From: Prado023 sp963798745 | GTDB taxonomy: Bacteria > Actinomycetota > Actinomycetes > S36-B12 > CAIYMF01 | DNA: 64,000 bases | Direction: 5' to 3' | Assembly: GCA_963798745.1 (NCBI GenBank) | Contig: CAWCUF010000007.1 | Coordinates: 372,001 to 436,000, forward strand | Part shown: piece after piece, positions 34,432 to 47,233 of the stretch | Position numbering within the stretch: position 1 is the first letter of the stretch | Layout of the letters: the number at the start of each line of letters is the position of its first letter | Translations under genes and position numbers: made by a program | The notes under the pieces: model-generated | What the model saw: the letters and a program-made list of their open reading frames with translations, nothing else | What the model was told of the DNA's origin: nothing | The model's database searches: none

Positions 34432-35812
34432 TCAGGTCGCGCTTATGCGGGCGGCCAGGTCGGTGGCCGCCGATGCGCGGCGGGCGTCGCCCAGGGTGAC
34501 GATGCCGCGCTCGGCCAGCAGCGGGATCATCCGGGCCAGCACCTCACCGGTGGCCAGCGCATCGCCGAGGGCGGTGTGCCGGCCGATCACCTCGACCCCG
34601 AACCGGGTGCAGACGCCGTCCAGGCCGTGCCGGGCGTCGGGGTCGGGGTCCAGGACCGCGGAGAGCAGCATCGTGTCCAGGGTCAGCGGCTCCAGCCTGA
34701 TGCCGGCCTCGGCCGCGGGCGGGCCCAGGAACCCGAGGTCGAAGGACAGGTGGTGGCCCACGAGCACCGAGTCGCCCGCGTAGTCGGCGAAGGCTGCGAC
34801 GACGCTCGTGGCCGGTGGCGCGTCGGCCACCAGTTCGTCGCTGATGCCGTGGAACGCCGTGGAGGCCGCCGGGATGTGCCGACCCGGGTTGACCAGCGCA
34901 TCGAAGGTGTCATCGGGGCGCACGTCGCGACCGCTGACCCGGACCGCGCCCAGGGAGATCAGCCGGTCGCCGGCCTCGCTGTGCAGGCCGGTCGTCTCGC
35001 AGTCCAGGACGGTGAACACGATCTGGTCCAGTGGTGTGGCCAGCCACTCGTCGCGCGAGACCAGCGGGCGGTTCGGCCGGGCGAGGTCGACCGACAGCCC
35101 CACCTCGGGGCCCGCGCCGGGTTCCCCGGGTTCGCCGATGATCAGCACGAGCGCGGGCTCGTCGGGCCCGGTGATCCGGACCAGCCGGATCGCGGTCCCC
35201 GCGACCACCGCGGACGGGCGCTCACCGGCCATGGCCCGGGTCAGCAGCGGGGTGAGGTCCTCGGCGTCGAACACCCCGAAGATGCTGCGGCCGGCGGCGA
35301 TCGGGGTGCGCGAGGTCAGCATCCGGCGGGCCGCGGGGTTCACCAGCAGGATCAGCCCGTTGTCGTCGACGATCCCCACGGGCACGTCCAGCCCGCGCAG
35401 CAGCGCGAACAGGACATCGCGCTCGCGGGTGAGCTCGGCGTGCGCCCGTGCGAGCTCGGCACCCAGGCGCTCCTCGGCCATCGCATGCCGCTGGGCCAGC
35501 ACGTTCACGGCCCGCTGCACCGCGGTGGTCCCGGGCAGCCGGTGGGCCGGGTTGAACATCGCGATGATGGTGATGTCGTTGGCGTGCCGGACGTCGTAGC
35601 GCTGCTCGGAGCGCCAGGTGCTCCACGCCACCGCGCCGATCCCGGCCACCAGCAGCACCAGGCCCAGGCCCAGCACGACCCATTCGGTGCCGAGCGTCGT
35701 CGACCAGCTCCGTGCGGGACTCAGCAGGCAGGTCGGCCACGACCACGGCCGCGGTCAGGGCCGGCACCAGGGTCGCGATCGCGACCAGGATCAGCACGCG
35801 CCACTTGGTCAT
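34432..35812 (-). CDS. PAS and DnaQ-like 3'-5' exonuclease protein, frameshifted
   Basis: Translation starts at ATG 35812 behind a strong AGGAGG site and gives MTKWRVLILVAIATLVPAL, a membrane segment, as far as TELVDD. The frame is then lost near 35696-35704. One frame over, the protein continues as TLGTEWVVLGLGLVLLVAG (second membrane segment), a coiled coil, a PAS domain (VPVGIVDDNGLILLVNPAARRML) and a DnaQ-type exonuclease with FTVLDCETTGL, HHLSFDLGFL and RHTALGDALATGE. Skipping one base joins the parts into about 460 residues. An in-frame GTG at 35676 would give 414 residues lacking the first helix. Such proteins recur next to DUF294 and acetate-symporter genes. Confidence 0.8.
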
Positions 35813-35846
35813 CGGGCACCTCCTCGTGGCGCCGGGACGCGCGGGC

Positions 35847-36803
35847 TCACAGCCCGGTCCGGAACGTCACGGCGGTCACCGACTGGGTGGCCCGGATCGC
35901 CCGGAACGCCTCGCGCAGCGCGGTGCGCTGCTCGTCGTCGAGCCTGTCGGGGTCGACCCGGTCGGTGATCGGGCGGCCCGCGGCGACCTGGGCCACCTGG
36001 GCGGCCAGGCGCAGGTCGGCCAGCACCTCGTAGGCGGTGCGCAGCCGCGCGACCAGCTCGCCGGACAGCAGCCCGGCGGCCTCGGCGGCGGCGAGCCGGT
36101 CCACGGTGCGCACCGCCCCCGAGCGGGCCGCCAGGCCGTAGAACCGCGCGAGCAGGACCAGGGCCGCCAGTCCGTGGCGCTTGAGGTCGACCGGCCCGCG
36201 GGGGAGCCGGCCGAATGCCCCGAGCGGGGTCTCGAACGAGGTCGCGGCGGTGGCCAGGCCGTGCATCAGTCGAGGCGAGTCCGCACCCGTGGCCAGCACC
36301 GCCGCCACCGGGCCGGTGTCCAGGTCGCCGACCAGCGGGCGCAGGTCGAGGAACACATCCAGGTCGAGCACGGCCCGCGGGGTGGGTGCCTCGATCCGGG
36401 CGCGGGTCTCGGCCGCCCATCTGGCCAGCCCCAATGACCATCGGTCGGCCATGTACTTCCCGTCGCACCGGCGCATCCCGAACTCGGCCAGCCCGGTGAT
36501 CACCGCATCGGCCAGCTCCCGGGCGTAGCTGCTGGCCGCTGCCCGGTCGTCGGCCCAGATCAGGGCATGATCCTGGTCGCTGGCGCAGTGCAGCTCGCCG
36601 CGGGCGTGCGAGCCGAGCGCGACCCAGGCGAACCGGGCCGGTGCGGGCCCGTTGCCGTGCACGAAACCCTCCACCAGGGTGCGTGTGCGCTCGTCGGCCG
36701 CGGCGGACAGGGCCGCGCCGCCGCCGGCACGCGCGTTGAGCCCTGCGGCCAGGCCGACCAGCGCGGAGCGGGGTGCGGTGCCCAGTGGTCGGTGCGCTGT
36801 CAT
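35847..36803 (-). CDS. DUF294 nucleotidyltransferase-like protein
   Basis: The 318-residue protein has a Pol-beta nucleotidyltransferase motif, GSHARGELHCASDQDHALIW (GS followed by D-x-D), and a C-terminal DUF294_C helical domain. The cNMP-binding and CBS modules that usually precede it in proteobacteria are absent. Related proteins are predicted to act like GlnD-type protein-modifying enzymes; the target is unknown. Its ATG overlaps the stop of the upstream symporter gene (ATGA), tying it to carboxylate uptake. Confidence 0.83.
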   Translation of the reverse strand: MTAHRPLGTAPRSALVGLAAGLNARAGGGAALSAAADERTRTLVEGFVHGNGPAPARFAWVALGSHARGELHCASDQDHALIWADDRAAASSYARELADAVITGLAEFGMRRCDGKYMADRWSLGLARWAAETRARIEAPTPRAVLDLDVFLDLRPLVGDLDTGPVAAVLATGADSPRLMHGLATAATSFETPLGAFGRLPRGPVDLKRHGLAALVLLARFYGLAARSGAVRTVDRLAAAEAAGLLSGELVARLRTAYEVLADLRLAAQVAQVAAGRPITDRVDPDRLDDEQRTALREAFRAIRATQSVTAVTFRTGL

Positions 36804-38539
36804 CGGCGTCCCCTCGCGGTCCAGGCGGGCTGCAGCCGGGTTGCCTCCGGCGTGTGCAGTCGGATCATGATCCGGGCCACCCCGGGGTGCAGCCGGTGCG
36901 GGGTGGCGCGCGACACGACGATCATGCTCAGCAGGGCGATCGGCATGGCCCAGGCGGCCGGCTGCGCCAGCAGGGCGGCGGGCCAGCCGTGCAGTGGCAG
37001 GGTGGTGGCTGCGGTGATCGCCCCCACCGCCAGGGCGCCACCCACGACCAACCCGGTAGCAGCGCCCGCATCGGTCAGCCGCGGCCACCAGATGCCCAGC
37101 AGGAGCAGCGGGCAGAACGTGCAGGCTGCCACGGTGAAGGCCAGCGCGACAGCCTGGGCCAGCGGCAGTGCCTCGGCCAGCAGGCTCAGCGCCAGCGGGG
37201 CCAGCACGGCCAGCACAGCGGCCACCCGGAACGACCGGATCGGGTCGGCCACCCGCCGGCTGACGACGTCCTGGCTGAGCACACCGGCCACGGTGACCGT
37301 CAGGCCGGTCGCCGTGGCCAGGAACGCAGCCGCTGCGCCCGCGCAGACCAGCGCGGTGAGCAGCTCGCCCACCCCGCCACCGATCAGCGCGCCGGGCAGC
37401 AGCAGCACGACGGCGTCGGTGTTGCCGGTCATCAGCAGCGTCGGGGTGTACAGCCGCCCGAGCATCCCGAAGGCCGGCGGTGCCAGGTAGAACAGTCCCA
37501 CCAGCCCGATGACGATCAGGGCCGTCCGGCGCGCCTGCCGACCGTCGGGATTGGTGTAGAAGCGCACCAGCACGTGCGGCAGGCCCATCGTCCCCAGGAA
37601 CAGGGCGAACATCAGCGCGTAGGTGCGGTACAGCGGGTGCGACTGCTCGCCGCGCAGTGGTTGCCCCCAGTTCTGTCCGGTGCTGGCCACGGTGCCGCGC
37701 ACGTGCGGGACCGTGGCCCCCGCGGGCAGGATCAGTGTCGTGCCGGCGTCGACCGCGTGCTCCCCGGCGCCCAGCGGCAGCGCACCGGCCACGGCCACGC
37801 CGTCGACCAGCCCGTCCGCGGCCACCACGATCGGCTCGACGACCGTGATCCGGACCGGGGTCGCAACGCTCACCGTGGTGGCCGAGCGGACCGTCGGGGT
37901 CTGGTCGTCCAGCGCGCTGGGTGCCCCGTCCAGGCGCCACGCGAACAGCACGAACAGCGCCGGGACCATGATCGCCACCAGCTTGAGCCAGTACTGGAAC
38001 CCCTGCACCAGCGTCACGCTGCGCATCCCACCGCCGACGATGACCACCAGCACGGTCAGTGCCACGAGCACCCCACCCAGCCACATCGGCGTGCCCAGCA
38101 CGGTCTGCAGCGCCAGGCCCGCGCCCTGCAGCTGGGGCACGACGTAGAGCCAGCCGATCACGACCACCAGGATGCTGGCCGCCAGCCGGACGGTGCGCGA
38201 GTGCAGTCGGGCCTCGCAGAAGTCGGGCAGCGTATAGGCCCCGGAACGGCGCAGCGGCGCGGAGACCAGCGCGAGCAGGAGCACGTAGCCCACGGCGTAG
38301 CCGACCGGGAACCACATCGCGTCCGCCCCGCCGGCCAGGATCAGCCCGGCCACCCCCAGGAACGAGGCCGCCGACAGGTACTCCCCGGAGATCGCTGAGG
38401 CGTTCCACCAGGCCGGCACCGAGCGCGCGGCCACGTAGAAGTCGCCGGTGGTCCGCGCCAGCCGCGAGCTCAGTGCCGCCAACGTGATGGTGGCGACCAC
38501 GGTGCCGGTCATCCCGGCGATGATCGCCGCGCTGGTCAT
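36800..38539 (-). CDS. sodium:solute symporter (acetate-permease-like)
   Basis: The 579-residue protein has about 13 hydrophobic segments and is closest to the ActP/MctC branch of the SSS family: DFYVAARSVPAWWNASAISGEYLSAASFLG split over helix 1, GLPHVLVRFYT in the middle and SQDVVSRRVADP. A roughly 80-residue extracytoplasmic insert (about 200-290, beta-rich and Val/Thr-rich) is absent from the ActP encoded at 43131-44777. It overlaps the genes on both sides. A small-carboxylate substrate such as acetate, propionate or pyruvate is inferred. Confidence 0.85.
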   Translation of the reverse strand: MTSAAIIAGMTGTVVATITLAALSSRLARTTGDFYVAARSVPAWWNASAISGEYLSAASFLGVAGLILAGGADAMWFPVGYAVGYVLLLALVSAPLRRSGAYTLPDFCEARLHSRTVRLAASILVVVIGWLYVVPQLQGAGLALQTVLGTPMWLGGVLVALTVLVVIVGGGMRSVTLVQGFQYWLKLVAIMVPALFVLFAWRLDGAPSALDDQTPTVRSATTVSVATPVRITVVEPIVVAADGLVDGVAVAGALPLGAGEHAVDAGTTLILPAGATVPHVRGTVASTGQNWGQPLRGEQSHPLYRTYALMFALFLGTMGLPHVLVRFYTNPDGRQARRTALIVIGLVGLFYLAPPAFGMLGRLYTPTLLMTGNTDAVVLLLPGALIGGGVGELLTALVCAGAAAAFLATATGLTVTVAGVLSQDVVSRRVADPIRSFRVAAVLAVLAPLALSLLAEALPLAQAVALAFTVAACTFCPLLLLGIWWPRLTDAGAATGLVVGGALAVGAITAATTLPLHGWPAALLAQPAAWAMPIALLSMIVVSRATPHRLHPGVARIMIRLHTPEATRLQPAWTARGRR

Positions 38540-38913
38540 CGGCCCTCCACAAGGTCGGTGAACTGCGCCTCGGTGCGCTCGGCGGCCCGGACGTACCACC
38601 AGCCCACGGCCAGGATCGCGGGGTAGACCAGCACGCCGAGCAGCAGCCACCACAGCGGCAGCGGCCCGACCTGCAGGCCCCGCACTCCGGGCACCAGGGC
38701 GAAGATCAGCGGCAGCGCGGCCAGCGGCACCACCACCATCGCCACGGTGGCCACGCCCAGGCGCAGTTGGGCGCGGATCAGGGCGCGCAGGTAGAGCGCG
38801 CCGACCCGGGTCTGCTGGTCGATGTCCTCGGCCACGGAGCGCCGGGCACGTCGGCGGACGTCGCGGCGTGGGGCGCTGATCACCTCGCGGCGGGGCCGCT
38901 GGCCGCTGGTCAT
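38536..38913 (-). CDS. small two-helix membrane protein paired with the symporter
   Basis: The 125-residue protein has a basic N-terminus (RRDVRRRARRS) and two transmembrane helices (about 53-73 and 86-106), ending in AERTEAQFTDLVEGR. Size, topology and position just before a sodium:solute symporter resemble the DUF485/DUF4212 partner proteins. ATGA overlaps join it to the response regulator upstream and the symporter downstream. Confidence 0.7.
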   Translation of the reverse strand: MTSGQRPRREVISAPRRDVRRRARRSVAEDIDQQTRVGALYLRALIRAQLRLGVATVAMVVVPLAALPLIFALVPGVRGLQVGPLPLWWLLLGVLVYPAILAVGWWYVRAAERTEAQFTDLVEGR

Positions 38914-39800
38914 GATGCCTCCGTGCCCGGGGCCGGCGGCGCGGGTGCGGGGTCGCGATCGATGCGGTGCCGGGCCACCAACGCAGAGCGCACCGCCGGG
39001 GTGAACCGGCGGCTGACCGGCACCGACTGACCGGCGCCGAGCTCCACCGAGACCCGCCCGGCGGCCGCGCGCAGCGCCTCGACGTAGGCCCCGTTGACCA
39101 GGTAGCGCCGGTGCACGCGCAGGAACCCGGCGTTGGCCCAACGCTGCTCCAAGGTGGCCAGCGGGACCCGGACCAGGTGTCCGCTGGTGCGGGTGCACAG
39201 CCGCACGTAGTCGCGCTGGGCCTCGACGTAGACCACCTCGGAGCGCTTGAGGTAGCGGGTGACGCCACCGAGTTCGACGGCGATCGTCTCGTCGGCGCTG
39301 GCCGGCTCGGCGTGCGCAGCCTGGGCAGACGCGTCGGGTGGCGAGTCGGCGCCCGACGCGGCCGGCTCGCTGCCGGCAGCCAGGCTGTCCAGGCGTGCGC
39401 GCACCCGCGCGACGGCTTGGGCCAGGCGCTGGGCCCGGATGGGCTTGAGCAGGTAGTCCACCGCGGCCACGTCGAACGCGTCGACGGCGTGGTTGTCGTA
39501 GGCCGTGACGAACACGATGGGTGGGGGAGCGGCGAACCGCGCCAGGATGCCGGCCAGCGCCAGCCCGTCGATCCCGGGCATCCGGATGTCGAGGAACACC
39601 GCGTCGAACTCGCCGGACTGCAGTGCGGCCAGCGCATCAGCGGCGCTGCCCACGGGGGTCACCGTCGCGATCCCGTCGGCCTGTCCGAGCAGGTAGGCCA
39701 ACTCTCCCAACGCCGGCGGCTCGTCGTCGACGGCCAGCACCCGCAGGCCGGCGCCCACACCGGCAGCCATGCCCGCGCCGTCCGGCTCACTGGTCGTCAT
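38910..39800 (-). CDS. LytTR-family response regulator
   Basis: The 296-residue protein has a receiver domain (about 18-130: AVDDEPPALGEL, phospho-acceptor Asp in VFLDIRMPGIDG, FVTAYDNHAVDAFDVAAVDYLLKP) and a C-terminal LytTR DNA-binding domain (about 175-280: RYLKRSEVVYVEAQRDYV, LRVHRRYLVN). An Ala/Pro linker joins them. It pairs with the LytS-type kinase encoded just upstream, with a 14-bp overlap. Related E. coli systems, BtsSR and YpdAB, sense pyruvate and switch on transporters, so control of the adjacent symporter is likely. Confidence 0.9.
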   Translation of the reverse strand: MTTSEPDGAGMAAGVGAGLRVLAVDDEPPALGELAYLLGQADGIATVTPVGSAADALAALQSGEFDAVFLDIRMPGIDGLALAGILARFAAPPPIVFVTAYDNHAVDAFDVAAVDYLLKPIRAQRLAQAVARVRARLDSLAAGSEPAASGADSPPDASAQAAHAEPASADETIAVELGGVTRYLKRSEVVYVEAQRDYVRLCTRTSGHLVRVPLATLEQRWANAGFLRVHRRYLVNGAYVEALRAAAGRVSVELGAGQSVPVSRRFTPAVRSALVARHRIDRDPAPAPPAPGTEAS

Positions 39801-40965
39801 CAGCGGCCTCCGCGAACTTCGGCACGCGCATGCTGACCCTGGTACCGGCCATCGGGGCGGTCTCGACCACGAGGCCGCGGTCCTCGCCGAAGGCCACGCG
39901 CAACCGCTCGTCGACGTTGGCCAGGCCGAGGTGGTCCCCGGGTTCCCCGGACAGGATCCGGCGGACCAGCGCCGGTTCGATCCCGGCGCCGTCGTCCTCG
40001 ACGCTGATCCAGGTGTCGGCACCCCGATCCAGCGCGGTGATGGTCACGGTGCCCGGGGCGTCCCGGTTCTCGAAGCCGTGCCGCACGGCGTTCTCCACCA
40101 GCGGCTGCACGCACAGGAAGGGCACCCGCACCCCGAGCACCTCGGGATCCACCCGCAGCACCACCTTGAGCCGGTCGCCGAACCGGGCCTGCTCGAGCAG
40201 CAGGTACTGCTCGATGGACTTCAGCTCCTCGGCCAGGGTGGTGAACCGTCCGTGCGCCCGGAAGCTGTACCGGGTGTAGTCGGCGAAATCCAGCAGCAGC
40301 TCGCGGGCCCGGTCGGGGTCGGTGCGCACGAACGAGGCGATCGCGGTCAGTGAGTTGTAGACGAAGTGCGGCGAGATCTGGGCCCTCAGCACCTGCACCT
40401 CGGCCTGGGCGGATCGGGCCCGGGCCCGATCCAGGCCGGCCAGGTCCAACTGGCCCGAGGCGAACGCGGCGACCTCCTCGACGGCGCGCACCATCCCGGG
40501 CCCGGGCGGTTGCGGGGAGTAGGCCACCAGCGCCCCGATCACGGTCTCCTCGCTGGTCAGCGGCGCGGCGACCCCGCAGCGGAACAGCTCGGACACCTCG
40601 CGCACCTGCCGGCTGGTCAGGACCACCGCGCCCCCCGTGCCCAGGGCGGTGCCGGCGTGGGCGAGCGCATGCTCGCGGTGCCGCTCACCGACCCCGTCCC
40701 AGGCCAGCACCTCGCCCAGGTCGGTGATGGCCAGGGCCTGCACCCCGAGCAGTCGCCGCAGGTGCTTGGCCGAGCGGGCTGCGGACTTGGCCGTGAGCCC
40801 GCCGCGCAGGGCGGGCGCGGCGAGGCTGGCGATGTGCAGGGCGCGGTAGGTGGCCATGTCTCCCGGGGAGCCGAGCTTGCCCCGGCCGCGCACCAGTGCC
40901 GCGACGAGCACGCCGAGGATGATCGCGCCGGCGATCGCCAGCACGGCGACCACCCAGTTGCCCAC
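39787..40965 (-). CDS. LytS-type sensor histidine kinase
   Basis: The 392-residue protein has one N-terminal transmembrane helix (about 4-25), a GAF-like sensory region (about 60-170) and a His_kinase domain of the LytS type. The phospho-acceptor histidine is in QISPHFVYNSLTAIASF (about 200-215); the ATPase part shows PFLCVQPLVENAVRHG (N-box) and VEDDGAGI (G1). Most LytS/BtsS sensors have several helices; here a single helix and a cytoplasmic GAF-like region suggest an internal signal. The GTG start lies 38 bp after the acs stop. Confidence 0.88.
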   Translation of the reverse strand: MGNWVVAVLAIAGAIILGVLVAALVRGRGKLGSPGDMATYRALHIASLAAPALRGGLTAKSAARSAKHLRRLLGVQALAITDLGEVLAWDGVGERHREHALAHAGTALGTGGAVVLTSRQVREVSELFRCGVAAPLTSEETVIGALVAYSPQPPGPGMVRAVEEVAAFASGQLDLAGLDRARARSAQAEVQVLRAQISPHFVYNSLTAIASFVRTDPDRARELLLDFADYTRYSFRAHGRFTTLAEELKSIEQYLLLEQARFGDRLKVVLRVDPEVLGVRVPFLCVQPLVENAVRHGFENRDAPGTVTITALDRGADTWISVEDDGAGIEPALVRRILSGEPGDHLGLANVDERLRVAFGEDRGLVVETAPMAGTRVSMRVPKFAEAADDDQ

Positions 40966-41003
40966 GCGCGCACGCTACCTGCCGGGGGTGGCGTTGGCGG
41001 GGA

Positions 41004-42959
<1,956 letters not shown>

Positions 42960-43058
42960 GGGCACTCCTGCGGGGGGTCGACGCGGTGTGGGCGGTGGGG
43001 AAGGAGATGGATGGTCGGCGGTGCGAGGCGAGTTGTTCTGTCAGCGATGCTAGTGGCG

Positions 43059-43103
43059 CCGTGCGGGCACCGGGGGGGTTCGTCCGCCCCGATGCCCGCA
43101 CGG
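43059..43103 (-). terminator. terminator hairpin after actP
   Basis: CCGTGCGGGCA (43059-43069) pairs exactly with TGCCCGCACGG (43093-43103). After one C-A mismatch, CGGGG pairs with CCCCG (43071-43075, 43087-43091) around an 11-nt loop. It begins 27 nt after the actP stop and separates actP from acs. There is no T-tract, as is common in GC-rich actinobacteria. Confidence 0.7.
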
Positions 43104-43130
43104 ATCTGTGCGCAATGGGCCAGGAGCGGC

Positions 43131-44773
<1,643 letters not shown>

Positions 44774-44777
<4 letters not shown>

Positions 44778-45148
44778 CGGATGGCCTCCATCTCTTCACG
44801 GATCTCGGTGGCCAGGGGGTCCAGGCGGTTGTTGGCGTGGCGCACGTAGAGGAAGGTGATCAGCGCGGTGGACACGAACTGCAGGAGTCCGAAGATGATT
44901 CCGATGTTGATGTTGCCCCACACGGGGGTGGCCATCCATTCGCTGGCGAACACTGCCGCGAACACGAACGCGAAGTACCAGACGAGGAACGCCACGGTCA
45001 TCGGGAAGGCGAATCCGCGGTACCGCGCGCGCAGCTCGATGAACTGCGGGCTGGTCGCGGCTCGGCTGTAGGCCTCGGGGTCGGGGATGCCCCCGCCGCC
45101 GGTGCCGATCGGTGGTGGGTTCGGTGGGCCCTGCAGAGAGCTGCTCAT
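44774..45148 (-). CDS. DUF485 membrane protein
   Basis: The 124-residue protein has the DUF485 pattern: SPQFIELRARYRGFAFPMTVAFLVWY before helix 1, a second helix (about 80-102, IGIIFGLLQFVSTALITFLYVR) and HANNRLDPLATEIREEM at the end. The N-terminal 30 residues are Pro/Gly-rich. DUF485 proteins are encoded with ActP as a matter of routine and are thought to be a small accessory subunit. The 293 bp upstream (45149-45441) is the divergent intergenic region shared with the TrkA-C gene; I see no gene in it. Confidence 0.92.
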
Positions 45149-45441
45149 GTCGGTCCTGCCTCCTGGGATCGGGCTGTGCCTGGTGCGCTGGCTGTGCAGA
45201 CCCAGGGCTGTGGCGTGGATCACCTTCCTGGGTGCCCCGAACGTAGGGGCGCGCGCCCGGGGCATGGAACCGCTGCAGGCCGGGGTGCGGCCAGCGGGCG
45301 CCTGCCTCGACCAGAGGTCCGGGGTGGGCCGACGAGCGGTGCCTGTCGCGCGACCAACGGCGGCGCGCCCTGTGCCGCCGGTGCGGGCGACGCGCGCTGC
45401 CGGGGCTGACTCAACGATGCGGACAGGTCAGGATGTCGTTC

Positions 45442-45934
45442 ATGGACGTCCACGAGACACTGCTGCCCGGAGTGGGGATCCGCTACGAGTTCCTGACCGC
45501 ATCGGGGTCCCGGGTCGGCCTCGTGGCCCGGCGCCGCGGGTCAGGTCGACGTGGTCGTCTACGACCGCGACGACCCCGACGTGTGCACCCAGCTGATGAC
45601 CCTGACCGCGGCCGAGGCCGACACCGTGGCTGAGCTGTTGGGTGCACCGCGGATCGCGGAGCGCTTCGCCGACCTCACCCGTGAGGTCCCCGGACTCGTG
45701 GCCGCCCAGCTCTCCCTGGGCCAGGGCTCGCCGTTCGTGGGGCGGACCCTGGGGGACACCCGCCTGCGCACACTGACCGGCGCCTCGGTCGTGGCGCTGG
45801 TGCGCGGGGCCGAGGTGGTGGCCGCGCCCAGACCCAGCGAGCTGCTCCGGGCCGGCGACGTGCTGGTGGTGATGGGCACCGACGAGGGGATCGCCGCTGC
45901 GCGCGGGTTGCTCGGGCACCGCGAACGCGAGTAG
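45442..45934 (+). CDS. TrkA-C (KhtT-like) antiporter regulatory subunit, frameshifted
   Basis: The first frame reads MDVHETLLPGVGIRYEF and VGLVARRRG, the usual N-terminus of the family. It is then lost at GGG 45538-45540. One frame over, QVDVVVYDRDDPD, LLGAPRIAERFADLTREVPGL and a complete RCK-C/TrkA-C domain follow (GSPFVGRTLG, LTGASVVALVRG, LRAGDVLVVMGT). Dropping one G gives a continuous protein of about 163 residues. It may be a real lesion or a homopolymer sequencing error. The next gene, 9 bp on, is the CPA2 antiporter that such subunits gate. The start at 45442 is preferred over 45433 because AGGA then sits at a normal distance. Confidence 0.78.
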
Positions 45935-45943
45935 GCGCAGTCG

Positions 45944-47116
45944 GTGGAGGCTGATCCGAGGTTCCTCGTCGAGCTGGGGGTCCTGCTGCTCCTGCTCGGT
46001 GCCGCAGGCACCCTGGCCCTGCGCGTGGGACTGTCGGCCGTCCCCCTGTTCCTGCTCGCCGGGCTGGCCGTGGGGGAGGGCGGCCTGCTGCCGGCGCCGT
46101 CGGCGGCACCCTTCCTGGAGTTCGCTGCCGGGATCGGCGTGGTGCTCCTGCTGCTTGCCCTGGGCCTGGAGTTCAGCTCCACGGAGTTCATCGCGGCGCT
46201 GCGTCACCATGCCCCCAGCGGGGTGGTCGACCTGCTGCTCAACGCCACGCCCGGGCTGCTGTTCGGGATCCTGCTGGGGTTGCCCCCCGCAGGAGTCCTG
46301 GCCCTGGCGGGGATCACCTGGATCTCCTCCTCGGGCATCGTGGCGCGCACCCTGACCGACCTGGGTCGCCTCGGCTACCGCGAGACCCCGGCGGTGCTCT
46401 CGATCCTGGTGCTGGAGGACATCGCGATGGCTGCCTACCTGCCCCTGCTGGTCGTCGTGCTGGCCGGGGCAGGCCTGCCGGCCGGGCTGATCGGGATGGC
46501 TGTCTCGGTCACCGTCGTGACCGTGGTGCTGCTGCTGGCTCCCCGGGTCGGCCCGGTCCTGGACCGGGCGCTGTCGCATGACTCCGACGAACAGGTCATG
46601 CTGCGGGTCCTCGGCCTGACGCTGGTGGTGGCCGGCCTGGCCGAACTCGTGGGGGTGTCCTCAGCCGTGGGGGCCTTCCTGGTGGGGCTGGCCATCGGCG
46701 GTCAGACCGAGGAGGCGGCGCGCCGCGTCCTCGCCCCGCTGCGCGACCTCTTCGCGGCCGCCTTCTTCCTCTACATCGGGTTCAGCACCGATCCGGGCAC
46801 CATCCCCGCTGCGCTGCCGGCCGCCGTCGGCCTGGCTGTGCTGACCGCCCTGACCAAGGTGGGGACCGGATGGTACGCCGCAGCCAGGGACGGCACGGGC
46901 AACCGCGGGCGGTTGCGGGCGGGCACGGTGCTGATCGCCCGTGGGGAGTTCTCGATCGTGATCGTCGGGCTGGCCGTCTCGGCCGACATCGCCGGGATCG
47001 CCGACCTCGGCCCGTTGGCCACCACCTACGTGCTGCTGCTGGCGATCACCGGACCGATCGTGACCCGACTGGTCGGGCAGCGCAGGGATCAGGCGCCTGC
47101 GCCCCAGCCCGCCTGA
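45944..47116 (+). CDS. CPA2-family cation:proton antiporter (KhtU/KefB-like)
   Basis: The 390-residue membrane protein has about 12 helices: LFLLAGLAVGEGGLLP, LLLLALGLEFS, ITWISSSGIVARTLTDLGRL and VLEDIAMAAYLPLL, which contains the conserved membrane acidic residue, then FLVGLAIGG and LIARGEFSIVI. It lacks a C-terminal TrkA-N domain, consistent with a separate regulatory subunit encoded just upstream. The pair matches KhtT-KhtU, which exports K+ in exchange for protons. GTG start at 45944. Confidence 0.88.
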   Translation: MEADPRFLVELGVLLLLLGAAGTLALRVGLSAVPLFLLAGLAVGEGGLLPAPSAAPFLEFAAGIGVVLLLLALGLEFSSTEFIAALRHHAPSGVVDLLLNATPGLLFGILLGLPPAGVLALAGITWISSSGIVARTLTDLGRLGYRETPAVLSILVLEDIAMAAYLPLLVVVLAGAGLPAGLIGMAVSVTVVTVVLLLAPRVGPVLDRALSHDSDEQVMLRVLGLTLVVAGLAELVGVSSAVGAFLVGLAIGGQTEEAARRVLAPLRDLFAAAFFLYIGFSTDPGTIPAALPAAVGLAVLTALTKVGTGWYAAARDGTGNRGRLRAGTVLIARGEFSIVIVGLAVSADIAGIADLGPLATTYVLLLAITGPIVTRLVGQRRDQAPAPQPA

Positions 47117-47233
47117 GTCCCCGGATCGGCCTCGGGATGGCAGACTCCCAGCAGCAGTGCGCAGCGCCGCCGCAACGCACCGGTCACCCACGGCCAACGA
47201 CGCACCGACCTCCACTCCCGGCAAGGAGCCGCC

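Noticed and set aside
31633..36033. Very long plus-strand frame of about 1,466 codons
   Set aside because: It is antisense to the ferric-reductase, EEP and exonuclease genes, which all have clear motifs; the translation is low-complexity, an artefact of high GC content.
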